64,000 nucleotides of DNA from Nipponacmea schrenckii (lineage: Eukaryota; Mollusca; Gastropoda; Lottiidae): contig JAUJPP010000012.1 of assembly GCA_030562195.1 (NCBI GenBank), forward strand, positions 20,522,001 through 20,586,000. The letters are read 5' to 3'. The notes under the pieces are model-generated. The model worked only from the letters and a program-made list of their open reading frames with translations. It made no database searches and had not been told where the DNA came from. Shown here in pieces: positions 1 to 13,000 of this stretch. A program made the translations under genes and the position numbers. Position 1 is the stretch's first letter; every line of letters begins with the position of its first letter.

Positions 1-266
1 GAATCTAAACCTAGCTTTCAAAAGAGGTCAAAATACATTTTTTTTCCAATTGAAAAACATAAATCAAATTTTAGCAATTTTCACTGAATTCTGAAACTGC
101 TGATTTATCCTAAATTGACTTGTGCAAGTTGAAAAAATAATTGAAAAATTTTTGGAAAATTGACTGATTCAAAAAAAAATTGACTTTACTTTCATTTTTT
201 GCAAATGCTTGCCGTAAAAATCAATTTGTTTTATATGATGAAATGTTTTTCTCTAGGCTACCTTGA

Positions 267-3200
267 ATGATGAACACAAGGGGTGGGAGGGGTGCTCGAG
301 GCGCCCGTGGTGGAAGGGGACGTGGGGGTAGTAGAGGTGCTGGAGGATTCAGTTCTTATAGAGCTTCAGGATTAGAGATGGCCGCCCCTCGCCCTCATTA
401 TCCTCCTTATGCAGGTACGTCAAATTCTATCCATAAGTATCACCCCTCAAACCTACAGAGACTCAGATGGTTTTATGCTTGCTTTTTAAAGTTTCAATAT
501 TAGACCAGATTTCCAATAAAGGTGATTAAAGTCAGAGGGTATGACATGGAAAAAGTGTCTAGTTGTTCCTATGGGACAATGAAGTAAAATCCATGTGTGC
601 TACAGGCTGTGTACGTTAAAGATCCCTGGTTAATTTGAAATCAGAGAAGAGAAGACTAATGCTGTTGTTTTTACAAAATCTTCTCTCATTGCACACTGCA
701 TTTCTTAATATTAAGATAGTTAATTGGCTTTGAACTCTGCCAAAGAAACATTCCTACAAACTTTTATTGGCCATTTCTTTATTAAATATTTTTTTGTAAT
801 CATTTGTTTTGTTATTTCAGCTTATGAAGATGATTATGAATATGGATATGCAGGTTTGTAGATTTGTAAATCAAGCTTACCTTGTAAATCAATATTTAAC
901 AGACCCATGTAAAAAAAAAAAAAAAACAATTTTCTTTTCATATCAAGGTCATCGCCAAGGTAACCTCATTTTAGAAATATGTAAATTAGTCATTCGTCGT
1001 GATGTACAAATTTAGACGTAAGGCTCTTAAGTGAAGTTTAGTAAAGTTAGAACTTGTAAAAAGAAAAGAATCTTTTGTTTTCTCTCAGGAAAACGACCAA
1101 TTGATGACAGAGATCCAATGGGTGTCAAGAGACAGAGAACATCCTCAGTTCACATGATGAACAGAATGATTCAAGACTCTCAAAGAGAATTGGCAAACCT
1201 GACTTTCGGCAGTCGTGAAACTCCAAAATGGCGTCCGAATTCAGACACTCAACAACTGAATCAAGTTTTAAACAGACAACAAATGTTGCTGGAGATGCAG
1301 TCTGAAATGATCGCTGGAATGGGAGGTAGAGCTCAAAAACCTGATCCTTTGGATGACGCTTATTATGGACGACGACCTGCAGCTTCTGATCCGTTTGCTC
1401 GGTCCTCAGGGTACGGTCCTCCTCGCGGACGAGGTGGAAGGCGTGGTGCAGCTCAGTATGGGTATCCAGAAATAGAGACACCAATGCCATACAATCACAA
1501 TCCTTATTTAGATTATGAATACGATGATGGTGGTATGGGACCAGCTCCAGAATATTATGTCAGCATCGAAGGCAAGATCAACAACTTCATTGAAGTTCTT
1601 CTGGAGTATGATGATTTATTTATTCCTGTACAAGCCATAGAAACTTCCCGACACAATAACACCACTTTGGTCAAGATTCGCACAGAGTATAACGTCTTTG
1701 AGGACATGGATAAAGATCCTTACATCGATGGGCATCTGAAGATCAATGGCGTTCTCTTAGCGAGAGAGCAAGGCTACACAAAGCATCAAGTCAAAGATGC
1801 TGTTTACGCAAAGGCATTGTACATGCTCCTTTCAAAATCAGTCAGCCACATTTTTGCGAATTCCAACAAGCTATACAAGGAATTGCCAGAGGAACAGAAA
1901 AAAATCAAGGAACCAAAAGATGGAAAAAAGCCGAGAGACCATAAATTCATTCTTGCCAGATTAATCGAAATGATGACACAGCTTCGCCAGAATATTCCTC
2001 AATCGCGAGGTTACAAAGAGAACTTGATTCATGAACTGGACGTAGCATGTGGAACCGTGGATGCTGGAATTACTCTTGTATATTACAAGAACAATGAAGA
2101 ATCTCAAACATGTGAACTCTACGTAGACGACCTGATGCTGGGTCAAGGTGAGGAATCAGATAAACGGGGAGCCATGAAGAACGCTTACAGAAACGCCAAA
2201 CGACTGTTGATGAACTGGAACTATCCAGTAGAGAGAATTGTCCGGGAGAATAAACGTCTGCAAAATGTCGATATTCTGGATCCAGAAGTGGTAGATATGC
2301 AGTACAAATCTAAGAACCATGAACGAGGTTCGAACATGAATGTTATGAAGACAACAAATTTGGAGAACTTTGCCAAAGATGTGACAACCAAGAGAGATAT
2401 TGTGGTGTATGAACATGCAGAAGAGACTAAGACAGCTCCCTGGAAGGTGATTGAAGATACAGCCTGTGCTAATCGAATGCTGTTTGAATATGTCTTGTTT
2501 AATCCCAGAGAAGGAGGTCCAACAAGGTAATTGACTTAGATTGTAAACTTTTTAGGTGTTTTGTGTATACATGTATAGCATTTAATTTTCGATAAGATGT
2601 CTGTGCTTTCTGTTACAGAGTATTATAGAAATGTTTATATGAAGTCTCTTTTGCAAAATCCTGTTTATAACTTTGAATTTAGTTGTGCTCTGTTAATCAA
2701 AGATTTTGAAAGTTTTGCCTTTTTTTGCATAACTAATATCTAAAATATTTCAGAATTTAAAAATGGAAAAAACATTTTAATTGGACATTAGACCAAGGGT
2801 CTATGAGCGGCAGTCTGTGCATTTTAAAGATCCCTTTTCTCTAATTGCTAGAAGAGTTGGCTAATGATGTCCTGTCCTGTCCTTTTTCTTGTTCTTCATT
2901 AGCCTACAATGTGCAGAAGAGTAGGATGTAAAACTCAAATTTCAGTTTCGGAATTTAATGTGCTATTTTCTATTCTTGTTTTTAGATGTTTGTTGTTCCT
3001 ACAAGAGGAACTTATAGCTGATGCTATGGGTTTCAATAGAATCAAATCTAAAGCGAATGCTGCTCAAAAAGGTCTTCAATGGTTGAAAGCAAACTGTCCT
3101 CTGATAAAGGTGAGTTGTCTCCCCTCATCTCTCTATTGAATTGTATTTATGTTTGATTGGAAGGTCTCATTTGCTTATAAAGGGGAGTTTATCTTGCCGC

Positions 3201-3946
3201 TCAAATCATATCAAGCCATGAACAAATTTTTAGAGTCAAAATGCAATAAGGGGTTTTACTTTCTTGACCAGCTCACCATCAGGAAAGTTGAGCCTGTTTT
3301 CTTGTTCTAGGGTGTACTAGGGTTTTATCTTCTAACACTGGTTGCCATCATTGAGCCTGGCTTATATCACTGTTTGAAGGTTGCCATCATTGAGCCTGGC
3401 TTATATCACTGTTTGTAGGTTGCCATCATTGAGCCTGGCTTCAATCACTGTTTGTATTTTCAGACATCACCCAGGGATTATAACAATCCTTTGATGAATT
3501 TTGAAACCGCTAAACAGAAGGCATTGCTACTGAAGGCTGACAATCCAGAACTGGCGCGGACTTGGGACTTGTCTTCCTACCCTACCCCAGCACCTGATGA
3601 CCCCAAACCAGACGATCTGACCCCATGGGTGGACCAAGTTCTGGAGAACATGTTGGCAGAATATCAAAAAACTGAAAGTTTAGAGGAGATTATCCTGGAC
3701 AAAGACTTTCCTAAGTGTCACATCGCCCGATTACGCCAGATCAGCAAGAAATACGGTACACTTATCATCATTAAGTTGGGCAGTGAGAAACAATTACGAA
3801 CCAACTGTGTGGTCATTCAGAAGGACATTTTCCGTACAGCCAATCCAATTGAGGTAGTGAACCTCTTACGGAAATGTGGAAACGAAAGTGGTCGTTATAA
3901 ATTGATTCAGTATAAAGATGAGAATGAAGACATAGTGAAAGCCTAA
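267..3946 (+). CDS. NKRF-like RNA-binding protein, paralogue 1 (five coding exons)
   Basis: Exons 267-414, 821-853, 1089-2526, 2986-3109 and 3464-3946 have GT/AG borders and matching phases and give 741 residues. An in-frame TGA at 264-266, in exon sequence opening after the AG at 255-256, fixes the start; a second ATG follows at 270. Residues 1-30 are an RGG box, with another Gly/Arg patch near 172. dsRBD-like modules lie near 220-320, 345-450 and 497-581; the last has NKRF features (DIVVYE start, then LIADAMGF and an Ala/Lys helix). Residues 660-735 resemble the C-terminus of NKRF (QISKKYG, then GRYKLIQ), but the R-x3-H signature of R3H is not kept and no G-patch is visible. From family knowledge, NKRF works in the nucleus and nucleolus on transcription repression and rRNA processing; applying that here is inference. 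It converges with its paralogue at 7046-15959. I am sure of the gene and less sure of the name. Confidence 0.82.
525..720 (+). mobile_element. SINE fragment in intron 1 of paralogue 1
   Basis: It shares the central body of the tRNA-headed SINE seen at 11228-11587: ggtatgacatggaaaaagtg, then gacaatgaag, tgtgctacaggctgt, gttaaagatccct, and cattgcacactgcat. The tRNA-like head is missing and the copy is diverged. Confidence 0.7.
2785..2935 (+). mobile_element. SINE fragment in intron 3 of paralogue 1
   Basis: Diverged 3' half of the common SINE. It contains aaagatccctttt and cttcattagcctac and ends in tgcagaagagtaggatgtaa. It lies just upstream of the acceptor at 2984-2985. Confidence 0.6.
3340..3455. 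repeat. Short tandem repeat, about 40 bp x 3
   Basis: Three near-identical copies of a unit beginning ggttgccatcattgagcctg lie in the last intron of paralogue 1. The third copy runs up to the acceptor at 3462-3463. Confidence 0.85.
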
Positions 3947-4662
3947 GAAACTATTTTAGCCATTTTATATTTTGTAGCCTACCTAGACCTTATTTAAGTC
4001 TTGTTTCTAAGACACTTAATGTCGGTTTCTTTATGTAAATGACATCAGTTATTGATAAGATGTGTGACATCATTGATAAGATGGTGACGTCATTGATAAG
4101 ATAAAAAAAGCAGCAAAAAAATTGGTTAAGTTTGTAGAAGATACGTTCAAAACGTCAAGGTGACAATTTTATTGAGGTGTTCCACCTTTGCCTTCATTTG
4201 TATACATTGTTAGCCTCCTTTCTAAATTCAATATGGCGGACACATGAATAAGGTCTAGTAGGTTTGTAAAAAAAAAATAGAAGGCTCGGATGTGAAAGAA
4301 ATTTATTTCAAGTTATTTAACCCTTTCAACACTGAGCTGCGGATGAATATTATATATTATAATGTACCCTTTTCTAAAAGTAGTTAATCATGCAACTGTG
4401 CTTCTGGTGATAATGTTCTTGTCATTTGATTGGACAATCTCTGAAAATTGAATTTGAATTGACCAATCAGATAACTGTTTTCTTTAATATTAATTAGTTA
4501 AGTAAAGAAGAAATGTAAATCATTTGTAAGCATATCAAAAGCTATATATTATGTAATTCTGGTTATATATGTTTTGCGGATTGTAAACTGTTGCTTTGAG
4601 TTTTGTAATGGTTTTATGTGCTCTACTTCAGTGAAGATGTTACTTTGTTTTAATCAATACTG

Positions 4663-4915
4663 CGTCTTAAAATGAACATAATTTTTGAAACTTGGCCAAT
4701 AGGAGTATATTCATCAGTAGATATACCTACTGTCATCAATAACATAACAGAATCCTTATATCATCTGATAAATCCACTAATTATTTAGTTTTTGCGAGTT
4801 TTCCCAGGGATTCTGTTACTTTATGACACCAGGTAAGTTCACTGATGAATATATACAATATACACATATTGACCATTCTTGAGAATTTCTGTCCATTCTA
4901 AGACAAAGTATCCTT
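4663..4915. mobile_element. MITE-like element, family with gtcttaRaatg ends
   Basis: The left end atactgcgtcttaaaatgaa is roughly inverted at the right end, tccattctaagacaaagtat. The interior carries ttggccaataggagtatatt and cctactgtcatcaataacat. Similar interiors recur near 14910, 34130, 45080, 47540 and 54355, so this is a dispersed non-autonomous family. Confidence 0.65.
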
Positions 4916-5438
4916 CAAGAAACTGCTGATTTAGTTATATTTGTATTAAGTTTTCTTCTTCCATTTTAGAGTAGAGAGAAAATCTTTGGGGTTTATTATA
5001 GGATTGCTTTCCTTTTTCACAAATTGAGCTTAATTTAAACCATGTGTATCCCTTATCAGAATGAAAAATTTATCACCTAGTGTAAATCCAATTATGGCTA
5101 CTTCAATTGTGACAAGAGACACCCAAGAAGTGACCAGTGCATTTATATTGTCTCTAGAGAACTGGGTGTTATATTTTAATTATGATAAGGGATACAGGTG
5201 GTATAGTCAGCTTTATCAGCCTGGAAATATAATTGGCTTTGAGTAGTTACTCTTGACCAGAGCCGAAATTACTTGCAAATTTATGGAACCATTGTTCACG
5301 ATTCCAATTTGCTATAATAAAAAAAAAGTGATACCAGGGCAGTAACTTCCCAAATAAAATTATAAATGAATTAGCCTTTTACAATGAAGACATGAGGGTG
5401 TACAGGAAAGTTCTCAAATTGCTGTTGACCAAAATTAA

Positions 5439-5604
5439 AGGGATTTTAAAGCGTTTCTCTATGTATATCCGGAGCACCATTCCAATTTTTAATCAGATTT
5501 CTGCTGTCCTACTGTGACAAACACTTAGCTTTGAAGGAAATAAAAATGATGCATTCAGTGTCCCTGATACACATAAAATATTTAGTAAACCTATTTACAA
5601 TCCC
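5439..5604. mobile_element. Small MITE with TTAA target duplication
   Basis: The element begins agggattttaaag and ends tttacaatccc. It is flanked on both sides by TTAA (5435-5438 and 5605-5608). A TTAA duplication with short inverted ends is typical of piggyBac-type non-autonomous elements. Relatives lie near 9471 and 32455. Confidence 0.65.
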
Positions 5605-6774
5605 TTAAATTTGGGAAAACAGTAATTTGAAAAGGATGAAGCAAAAACACAGTACAAAAATGAAATTTGTCTCTTTTCATTGTGAAAATTGAATAACATC
5701 GAATACACATTTTAAATGAACAATATTCAACCCATCCCTTCAATGAGACAACAGTCATTGCACAAAATTTGCAACTAAATACGCCAAAAATACTCTCAAA
5801 TACATAATACTATAATAACATGTTATACATTTGGGTGGAATTGGTTGCAAATTTCTGCAATTTTAATGAAAAAATAAAAACTTTCACCAAATGACATGTA
5901 AAAATGGTAAAATCAAAATAATTTTTTGAATGAAAAGTGAGATATATTTACAAAGGAAACTGAATATGTCTTTGACATAATTTTTGATTTCTAAGGAATG
6001 TGACACTTGTAATCTGTTTGATACAAGTTTATAAATTTGCTGTCAAATGAAACAAAATTTGAACACTGAAAAAAAAACTTAAGCTATGCAGTGTGTAATA
6101 GGGTAAACTTGAATCTAGCTATCTGTATAAAAAATACCAATATTTCACAAAAATATGAAACTGCAATATTCTTTCCTTTAGCACCTTAAGGCTATCAAGT
6201 GAACAAAGAGGCAAATCCTACAGTAGTACAAATATTCAATCCATATTCAAATGAAACAAAATCTAAATATTAACAATAAGGAAAATGCTTCAACGGCAAA
6301 AAAATAATTTTTTTTTTAATGAGACTGTAGCCTGATAATACCCTTTATAAAATCTATAAGGCTAGCTGTAGTATACAGTGGGTAAACAGAACTGCTATAT
6401 GCAACAAATATGAATAGCACTAACATAAAATAAGCATCTATATTATAATATAAACGATGTGATTAACACGATTCTTTCAAAATTTACAAAAATTAACGAC
6501 CTTTAAAAAAAAATAAGACAAATTCTGTTGTCTGACAAATTTTAATGGAAAGATTTTGTAACAAATTACAAAAAAACTTCAATACATTTCAGAGCAAGGA
6601 TTGGTCAATTTAATTTTAAGCTTCTAAACTAGCCAATCAGTTTCTTCCAAATCATTTTGAGGCCTACTAACCTAATATAGACTAAGTCAGATTCTAAAAT
6701 CAAACCAAGCAAAAAAATCACAAAGCTAAATGATAATAAACTGCTAAATACATGTAAAGTTATCTTTTATCTAT

Positions 6775-7010
6775 CCAACCTTTTGATTGGTCAATTTTAT
6801 TCATATCTACTTTAACAACCAATCAAATTTCTTAAACTATTCACTTATGATTGACATGACAAATTCCAACTGAATCAACCAATCAAAATTGATCATTCAT
6901 GATTGACATATTTTTTATATAGATCAACCAATCAAATTTCTTAAAAACTAATCACTTAGGATTGACATTTGAATCAACCAATCAAAACTGATCATTTATG
7001 ATTGACACAT
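6775..7010. repeat. Imperfect tandem repeat, about 70-75 bp
   Basis: Repeated blocks of aaccaatcaaa, then ttctta or ttgatca, then cattYatgattgacat occur three to four times. They lie just downstream of the stop of the minus-strand gene and so probably within its 3' UTR. Confidence 0.7.
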
Positions 7011-7045
7011 TAGGATCCACTAGATCATCTAATCAACTTCATAAT

Positions 7046-10000
7046 TTACTCCGCCTCCATAGCTGTTTCTGTATTTCCATTATCAGAATCTGGTTCTGTT
7101 TTTACATCTTCAGTTTTTATCTCCTCAGATTTATCAGCTGGTTTGTCATCATCTCTTTCATCTTTCGAGTGATCTTTGGATTCTTCTTCTTCATCATCAT
7201 CATCTTCATCTTCCTCAACTAATCTCGTTGGTTTCTCTTCTCCTGGCACGCGCAGCTGAAAAAAATCAATTTAGGATATTTAGTTTCCAATGATAGTGTA
7301 GCTCAAGATATTCTCAACATAGTACTGAGCCAGTAAATAAATAGCTCCAGGCAAGGGACAGATATGATAAAAGGGCAATAACTCAGAAACTTTTCGTCCA
7401 ATAATTGACAAATTCAAACAAGACCAATAAATTGGAGTGTATCGTGTCTTAGTCAAAAGTGATAACTATCTTTTACTAATTCAAGGGCAATAAGTCAAAA
7501 AGTGTTAATCGTATAATTGAAAAATTCCAACTCGACCAATATTAGCCTCTATCATGTCTCAGTCAAGGGCAATAACTCAAAAGGTGTTCATCCAATAATT
7601 GATAAATTCAAACTTGCCCAATATATGAAAATAAGCACCATCTACCTTGTATCTACATTACATGTGTGCATGAACTGTGGTAAGGACCTATAAAAAAAAA
7701 AGGGGGGGCAGAACTTACCTGAACTAAGTAGTATCGTCCCAATTTGTTGTTATTTTCGGTCAATTTTGTGACCATATTAGGACAAAGATAGTTGTCTTTA
7801 TTTAACAGTATTAAATCATCAGTACCACACGGCATAACTAATAAACCTTTCTGTACCGCCAATAAACTTACACGTCTTTTAATATTCACTGGTAGATCCT
7901 CTCCTGTAAATAAACCACAGGCAATTATCACTCAGTACTTCACACTGAAACAGAGTTTTACATCCTACTCTTCTGCACCTGATTGGGCCAATGAAGACAG
8001 TCAACGCCATACAGTGCTCAATGAGGGGATATATTTGCCAGGAAACTAGCCTACTTTTTCATCCGAAGGACTGACAAGCAGAAATTGGATTGATAATCTA
8101 ACCCAGAGCTAGCATGGAACACTGAGTCACAGTACTTAAACAGAATTGGACATACCTGCATAAGGCGGATAATGAGGGTGAGGGGAGGCAACTACTCTTA
8201 TTCAGAGATTTCTTTTTTGCCCTGGACTTAGAAAGGATGATTTTGAAACTCAACCATCCTGGATTCAAAAAAAGATTTTAAGTTGAAACGTACCTAAAGT
8301 GACACCCTCCATATCATCTTGAGCTAAATATTTATCAATCTCTTCACCAATCACTTCGTCCAGACATCTCTCTTCCAATTCTTCTTTCTCTCGTTCTTTA
8401 ATTCGTTCCTTTTCTCTTCTCTCTCTCCTTTCCTCTCGGGTTTCTTCCTTTTCTTCTTCCTCAGTCTTGGGTTCCTCGTCTTCTTCAATGATTCCGGTCT
8501 CCTCGGCTTTGATTTGCTTGTAACGGTTCTCCAAGATCTGGGCACGTTCTTTTAGATCAGTGTGAGTGAATAATGGGGGCTTTTCTGGATCAATTGAGTA
8601 CTGAAAATAGAAAAATTTTCAATAAAAAATGTGCAATTTTTTTTTAAGTATTTCTATCATCTGCAGGGGAATTCCAATTACAGGGGATTTATCAAAATAA
8701 AATAAAAATTTCAAAGATAAAATCTTAGCTTTGTCTTGAACCCTGAACCTTCAGGCCCAATTTACAGTCATACAAAGTTCCAATCAGACATGACTGGCAA
8801 ATAAAAATAATCCAACAGCCCTGGAATCAAAAATTGAAATGAGTTTTATGTCCTACTCTTCTGCACCTAATGGGCTAACGAAAACAGGCAATTTTGGCAG
8901 GACATCAGCATAACCCTACTATTTTAGAGATTTCAAATTATTGAGGGATCTGGAGCACACAAAGCATATAGCTCACATGGGGCCTTGGTCTATTGTCTCA
9001 TCCACTCCATGATTGACAAGGAAAACCAGTCTAAAAAAAATCCAAAATTTCATCTCAACCTTTGACCTTTGTGAACTTACTCTGATAAAAGTCTGTGTGG
9101 TCTTCAACTTCTTCAAAGCAGCCTGGGCGGCCATATTCTTGGCCTTTATCTTATTGGGAGCCTTCACGTCGGCTATCTTCACCTTCTCCAAATAAAGTTG
9201 ACAACTAAAAATAATACAAAATTTCATGGTTTAGATTTGTTCCAGAACAATCAAAAGCCTATGGAGAGAATTCTGTTACCCAAATAATCCAAAATGTGCA
9301 CAAGAATTTTTGACCAAAAGTAAAAAACCTTTTCTCTATTGCATTTGAGGTGTTTGAACAAGTCATTTTTTGTTAACAGATGGACTCCTTCTTCAAGACA
9401 ATGCTTTAACTAAAATTTGAACAGCAATGAAACCTTTCGTGTTTTTTTAATTGTTATTGTAAGTGTTTTAAAGGGATTGTAAAGAGGTTTTCTAAAATGT
9501 TCTATGAGTATAGTTGACATTGATAGCATCAATTTGCACCATTCCACTATTTAGCTGTCTGTAATTCTTGCAATTCTACTAAAACTAAGGATTTCATGGG
9601 GTCACTATTGCAAATGCTTCAATATAAAACTATGTATTTTTGCAATTGTGACTTTTGCATTGGGACATCATAAAACGCTTTAAGTGTAAATGTCATAGAT
9701 GTCTGTTTAAAAATTGGGACAAGGCAAATTGATGATATCAGTGTCCCCGATACACATAACAAAGTTCAAGAACCTCTTTCAATCGTTCAACTATACTGCT
9801 AAGAACCAAAACAAGTAAAAATGTTTTTAGAAAATTCCTGTGCACACTATGAATCAGTTTTGGAATTATTGGAATTATACATGTCAAAGCAAAGGGTGGT
9901 AAAAACATCAGCAAAAATCATGTTACAATGAAAATCATATTGCATACATATATAAGGTGTGATAGACCAATAAGAGAGAATGTTTAAGGTAAAGAAAACA

Positions 10001-13000
10001 GGTTTTCGTCAAGTAGTCTCCTTTTTCCAGTCAGTTACGTCTCGCCAGCATCCATTTTGAATTATTTCCCTTACAGTTAAATCAATTTGCATACGCTTTC
10101 CTTTCATAATTCTAGAATCAAAATTACCCTCGTATCAAACGAGTTTTTTTAAAATTAAAATTTAATTTTGAGTGCATGAAGACCAAAATCATTTTGCATA
10201 CAAATAAAAATTACACATCAATAATTTTTGTTTCAAATTTGGATTTTGCATTCCCGGCCAAAAAAATGACAAAAACAATCCAGGCTAGCATTTTAAGGGC
10301 AGGCAGATGGAAAAATTGCCGATTAACTTATTTTTCCCTAACATTTTTGAAACCATAACGTCATACCACCCCCTAAAGTTGATAATGCCCTGGAAGTGGT
10401 TGATAATGCCCTGCTAGCCTGTGGATACATTTACTGAGGTTAAATAACCTGGTTTTAAACTGGTCTTACAAGAAATGGTGAGGCATGGAGAATATTTAAA
10501 CCCGTTTTCCCTGTTCCTCGAGGCTGACTGGAGACCTAAAAAAAGGGAAAATTTAATTTTTTATATCTTATTAAAATGAAATTTTCCAATAAACTAAAAT
10601 TGTCTTGGCTCCAATTTTTAATTCCAAAGCTCCATGCTAGTCAATTCTTTGGCTGCTTGTGTTTTGTTTTTTTATCTTCTGGATATTTTCAAATATATCT
10701 TCCTTTTCAGTTTATATTTCAAATCATAACTTTCGCAAGTCCGTCATCATCTTCAAGAAGTTTCAAACATGCAGAAGTACATAGTAGCTGGTATTTGTAT
10801 GGTATAATTTAAGGCTACATCATTTAATTGCTGGAATTTTTGCCCCAATAAGGCAGACGTCTTCATACAAATAATATGTGGGTTTGGAAACAAATAAAAC
10901 AAAATGGTCCTTGTATATATAAAGCAATAACAATCCTCTTCTGGCGTGCTTTGCGAAGCAATCTGTAAATCAAGTTTTAAACCAAGACAAAGACAGATAC
11001 AAAAGGATTTGCATTGATTGGACGTAAATATTGTTAATGGACAAATCAAAACATGGCCAAGCTGTTTGAAATTTATTTTTCTGATATGAAATTCATTAAG
11101 AAATCAGTCAGAATAAATTCTGAAGACACTATTATTTCTTGGTCAAAATGTATGGTTCTCTATTAATGGTGAAGACAAAAGAACAGCTGCCAATTTTAAG
11201 AAATTTCTGGACACTCATGGATTTGAAAATGAAATGAATGGAGTTTTCCTACTCTTCTGCACCTTATGGGCTAATGAAGACGAGCCACGCCATGCAGTGT
11301 GCAATGAGGGAAATTTTGCCAGGACAGCGGCATTACCCTACTCTTTTTGCGATTTCCAACTGTCGAGGGATCTTTAACGTGCACAACCTGTAGCACACAG
11401 GGCCTCGGTTTATTGTCCCATCCGAACGACTAGAAGCTTTTTCCATGTTAGTCCCTCCGACCTGCATCACTGACAAGGGGAAACCGGGCTGAAAAATCCG
11501 AAAGTTCATCTCGACCTTTGCCGGGATTGAACCCTGGACCTTCATGTTAGCGAGCAAGCGTCTAACCCACTGAGCCACCGCGGCTCCCACTCTTGGATTT
11601 GAAGTTCAAATTTCATCAGTGAACACCATTACTGATTAACTTAGTTGAAAAATTTCCAATTATTAGACAAAGGTCCAATTGGTTAAATAAGCTGTCTTTT
11701 CAAAAAATTTTTGAAACAAAATGCAATGGATAATATTTCATATATTTTTCTTTGAATTTTCAAACAACTTGGCCAAGTTAGTGAAATCCCCACCCACCAT
11801 GGAAAGGCTAATGAGGAAATAGAAAGTAACTTACCGATGGGGCATGTTGTCCTCTCGGCCCGACCGTACCCATTCCAACAGCATGGAATTCTGAGTGGCG
11901 CTAACTTCCAGGGTCTTGTAATGGTTCTTCTTTCTATCTTCTTCATCTTCCAAAAGTATGAAATCATCTATTGGCTTATCCTCACCCAAGGGCCACTCAT
12001 TGGCCATTTTCAAGTTGCTCATGTTGTTGCCGACATCATGAAAAGGACCTCGGTACTGCACATCCAACAAGAGAGGGTCATTCAAATTCAGTTCTATCAA
12101 GCGTTTGCGAGTGGCCAACATTTCATTCAAAGATGCTGCAAGGATTTCATCCCGGCTGTGAATGAAGGCATATTTGTGAGCTTCGCGCACATCCTTGCCG
12201 TGACCACGCCCAAGATAAATTTCATCAGCATACAACTCAGCATCGTAAGTTTCCAACAGGAAGTCGTCTGGTCTGCGTCTGTAGACAGTCAAGGTAATGC
12301 CAACGTTGTTACATTTGGCGGCATAGCTCATATCGTGAATGGAGCGAATGTGTTGCCCAGTTGGTAGCTCATCCCTCATCATTTCAAGCCTCTCCCTCAG
12401 TCTAGGACTGAAAAATTTGTATTCGGATCTAGGTTTACGTTGACGACCATGTCTATCACGGTCATGACGATCCTCTCGAGATCTGTCCCGTCTGTCGTCT
12501 TTACTCCTCTCGGAATCTCGTCTTTCACGTCCCCGTTTACTATCTTCTGATTTTGAATCGTCATGTTTATCTTCGCTATCTTTATCTTCCTGATCTTCGT
12601 CATCTTGTTGTTGCTGTTGATGCTGTTCTTCGGTTTCTTCTTTCATTTCCTCGTCTTCTTGTTTCTCCGTTTCAGTTGTCTCTTCCGTTTTGACTTCTGC
12701 ATCTTCGGATTTCTCTTCCTTCTTTTCATCCTTGTCTTTATCTTTGTGGTCGCGGTCACGATCGGGACGGCTGCTCCAAATCTTCACAGCTTCGCTTCCG
12801 TTAATCTCACACATTTCATCCCCTCTAATGATTCGGTCTTCGTTCTTTTTGGCTTCCATGACACGGTTACTATTGACAGCAATATGGCCGAGAGTCTTGG
12901 TCATCAGGGTATACATGGCACGTTCAAACAAGAAATCTCTCAGGGTATCCAAATCATTGTTGGTTCCATGACTCAAGACAAAGTATCCCAGAAGCAGATG

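Larger units (their letters stand above)
3947..7045. other. Region between the convergent genes (3' UTRs and repeats)
   Basis: AT-rich sequence between the stop codons of the two convergent NKRF-like genes. It must hold both 3' UTRs. I see no gene in it. TTTATT at about 6796-6801 reads AATAAA on the minus strand, about 245 nt after the stop of paralogue 2, and could be its poly(A) signal. I see no clear AATAAA within 700 nt of the stop of paralogue 1. Two MITE-like elements and one tandem repeat are listed separately. Confidence 0.6.

Noticed and set aside
11500..11590. Possible tRNA gene
   Set aside because: It is the tRNA-like head of a SINE, followed by the SINE body and flanked by a target duplication.
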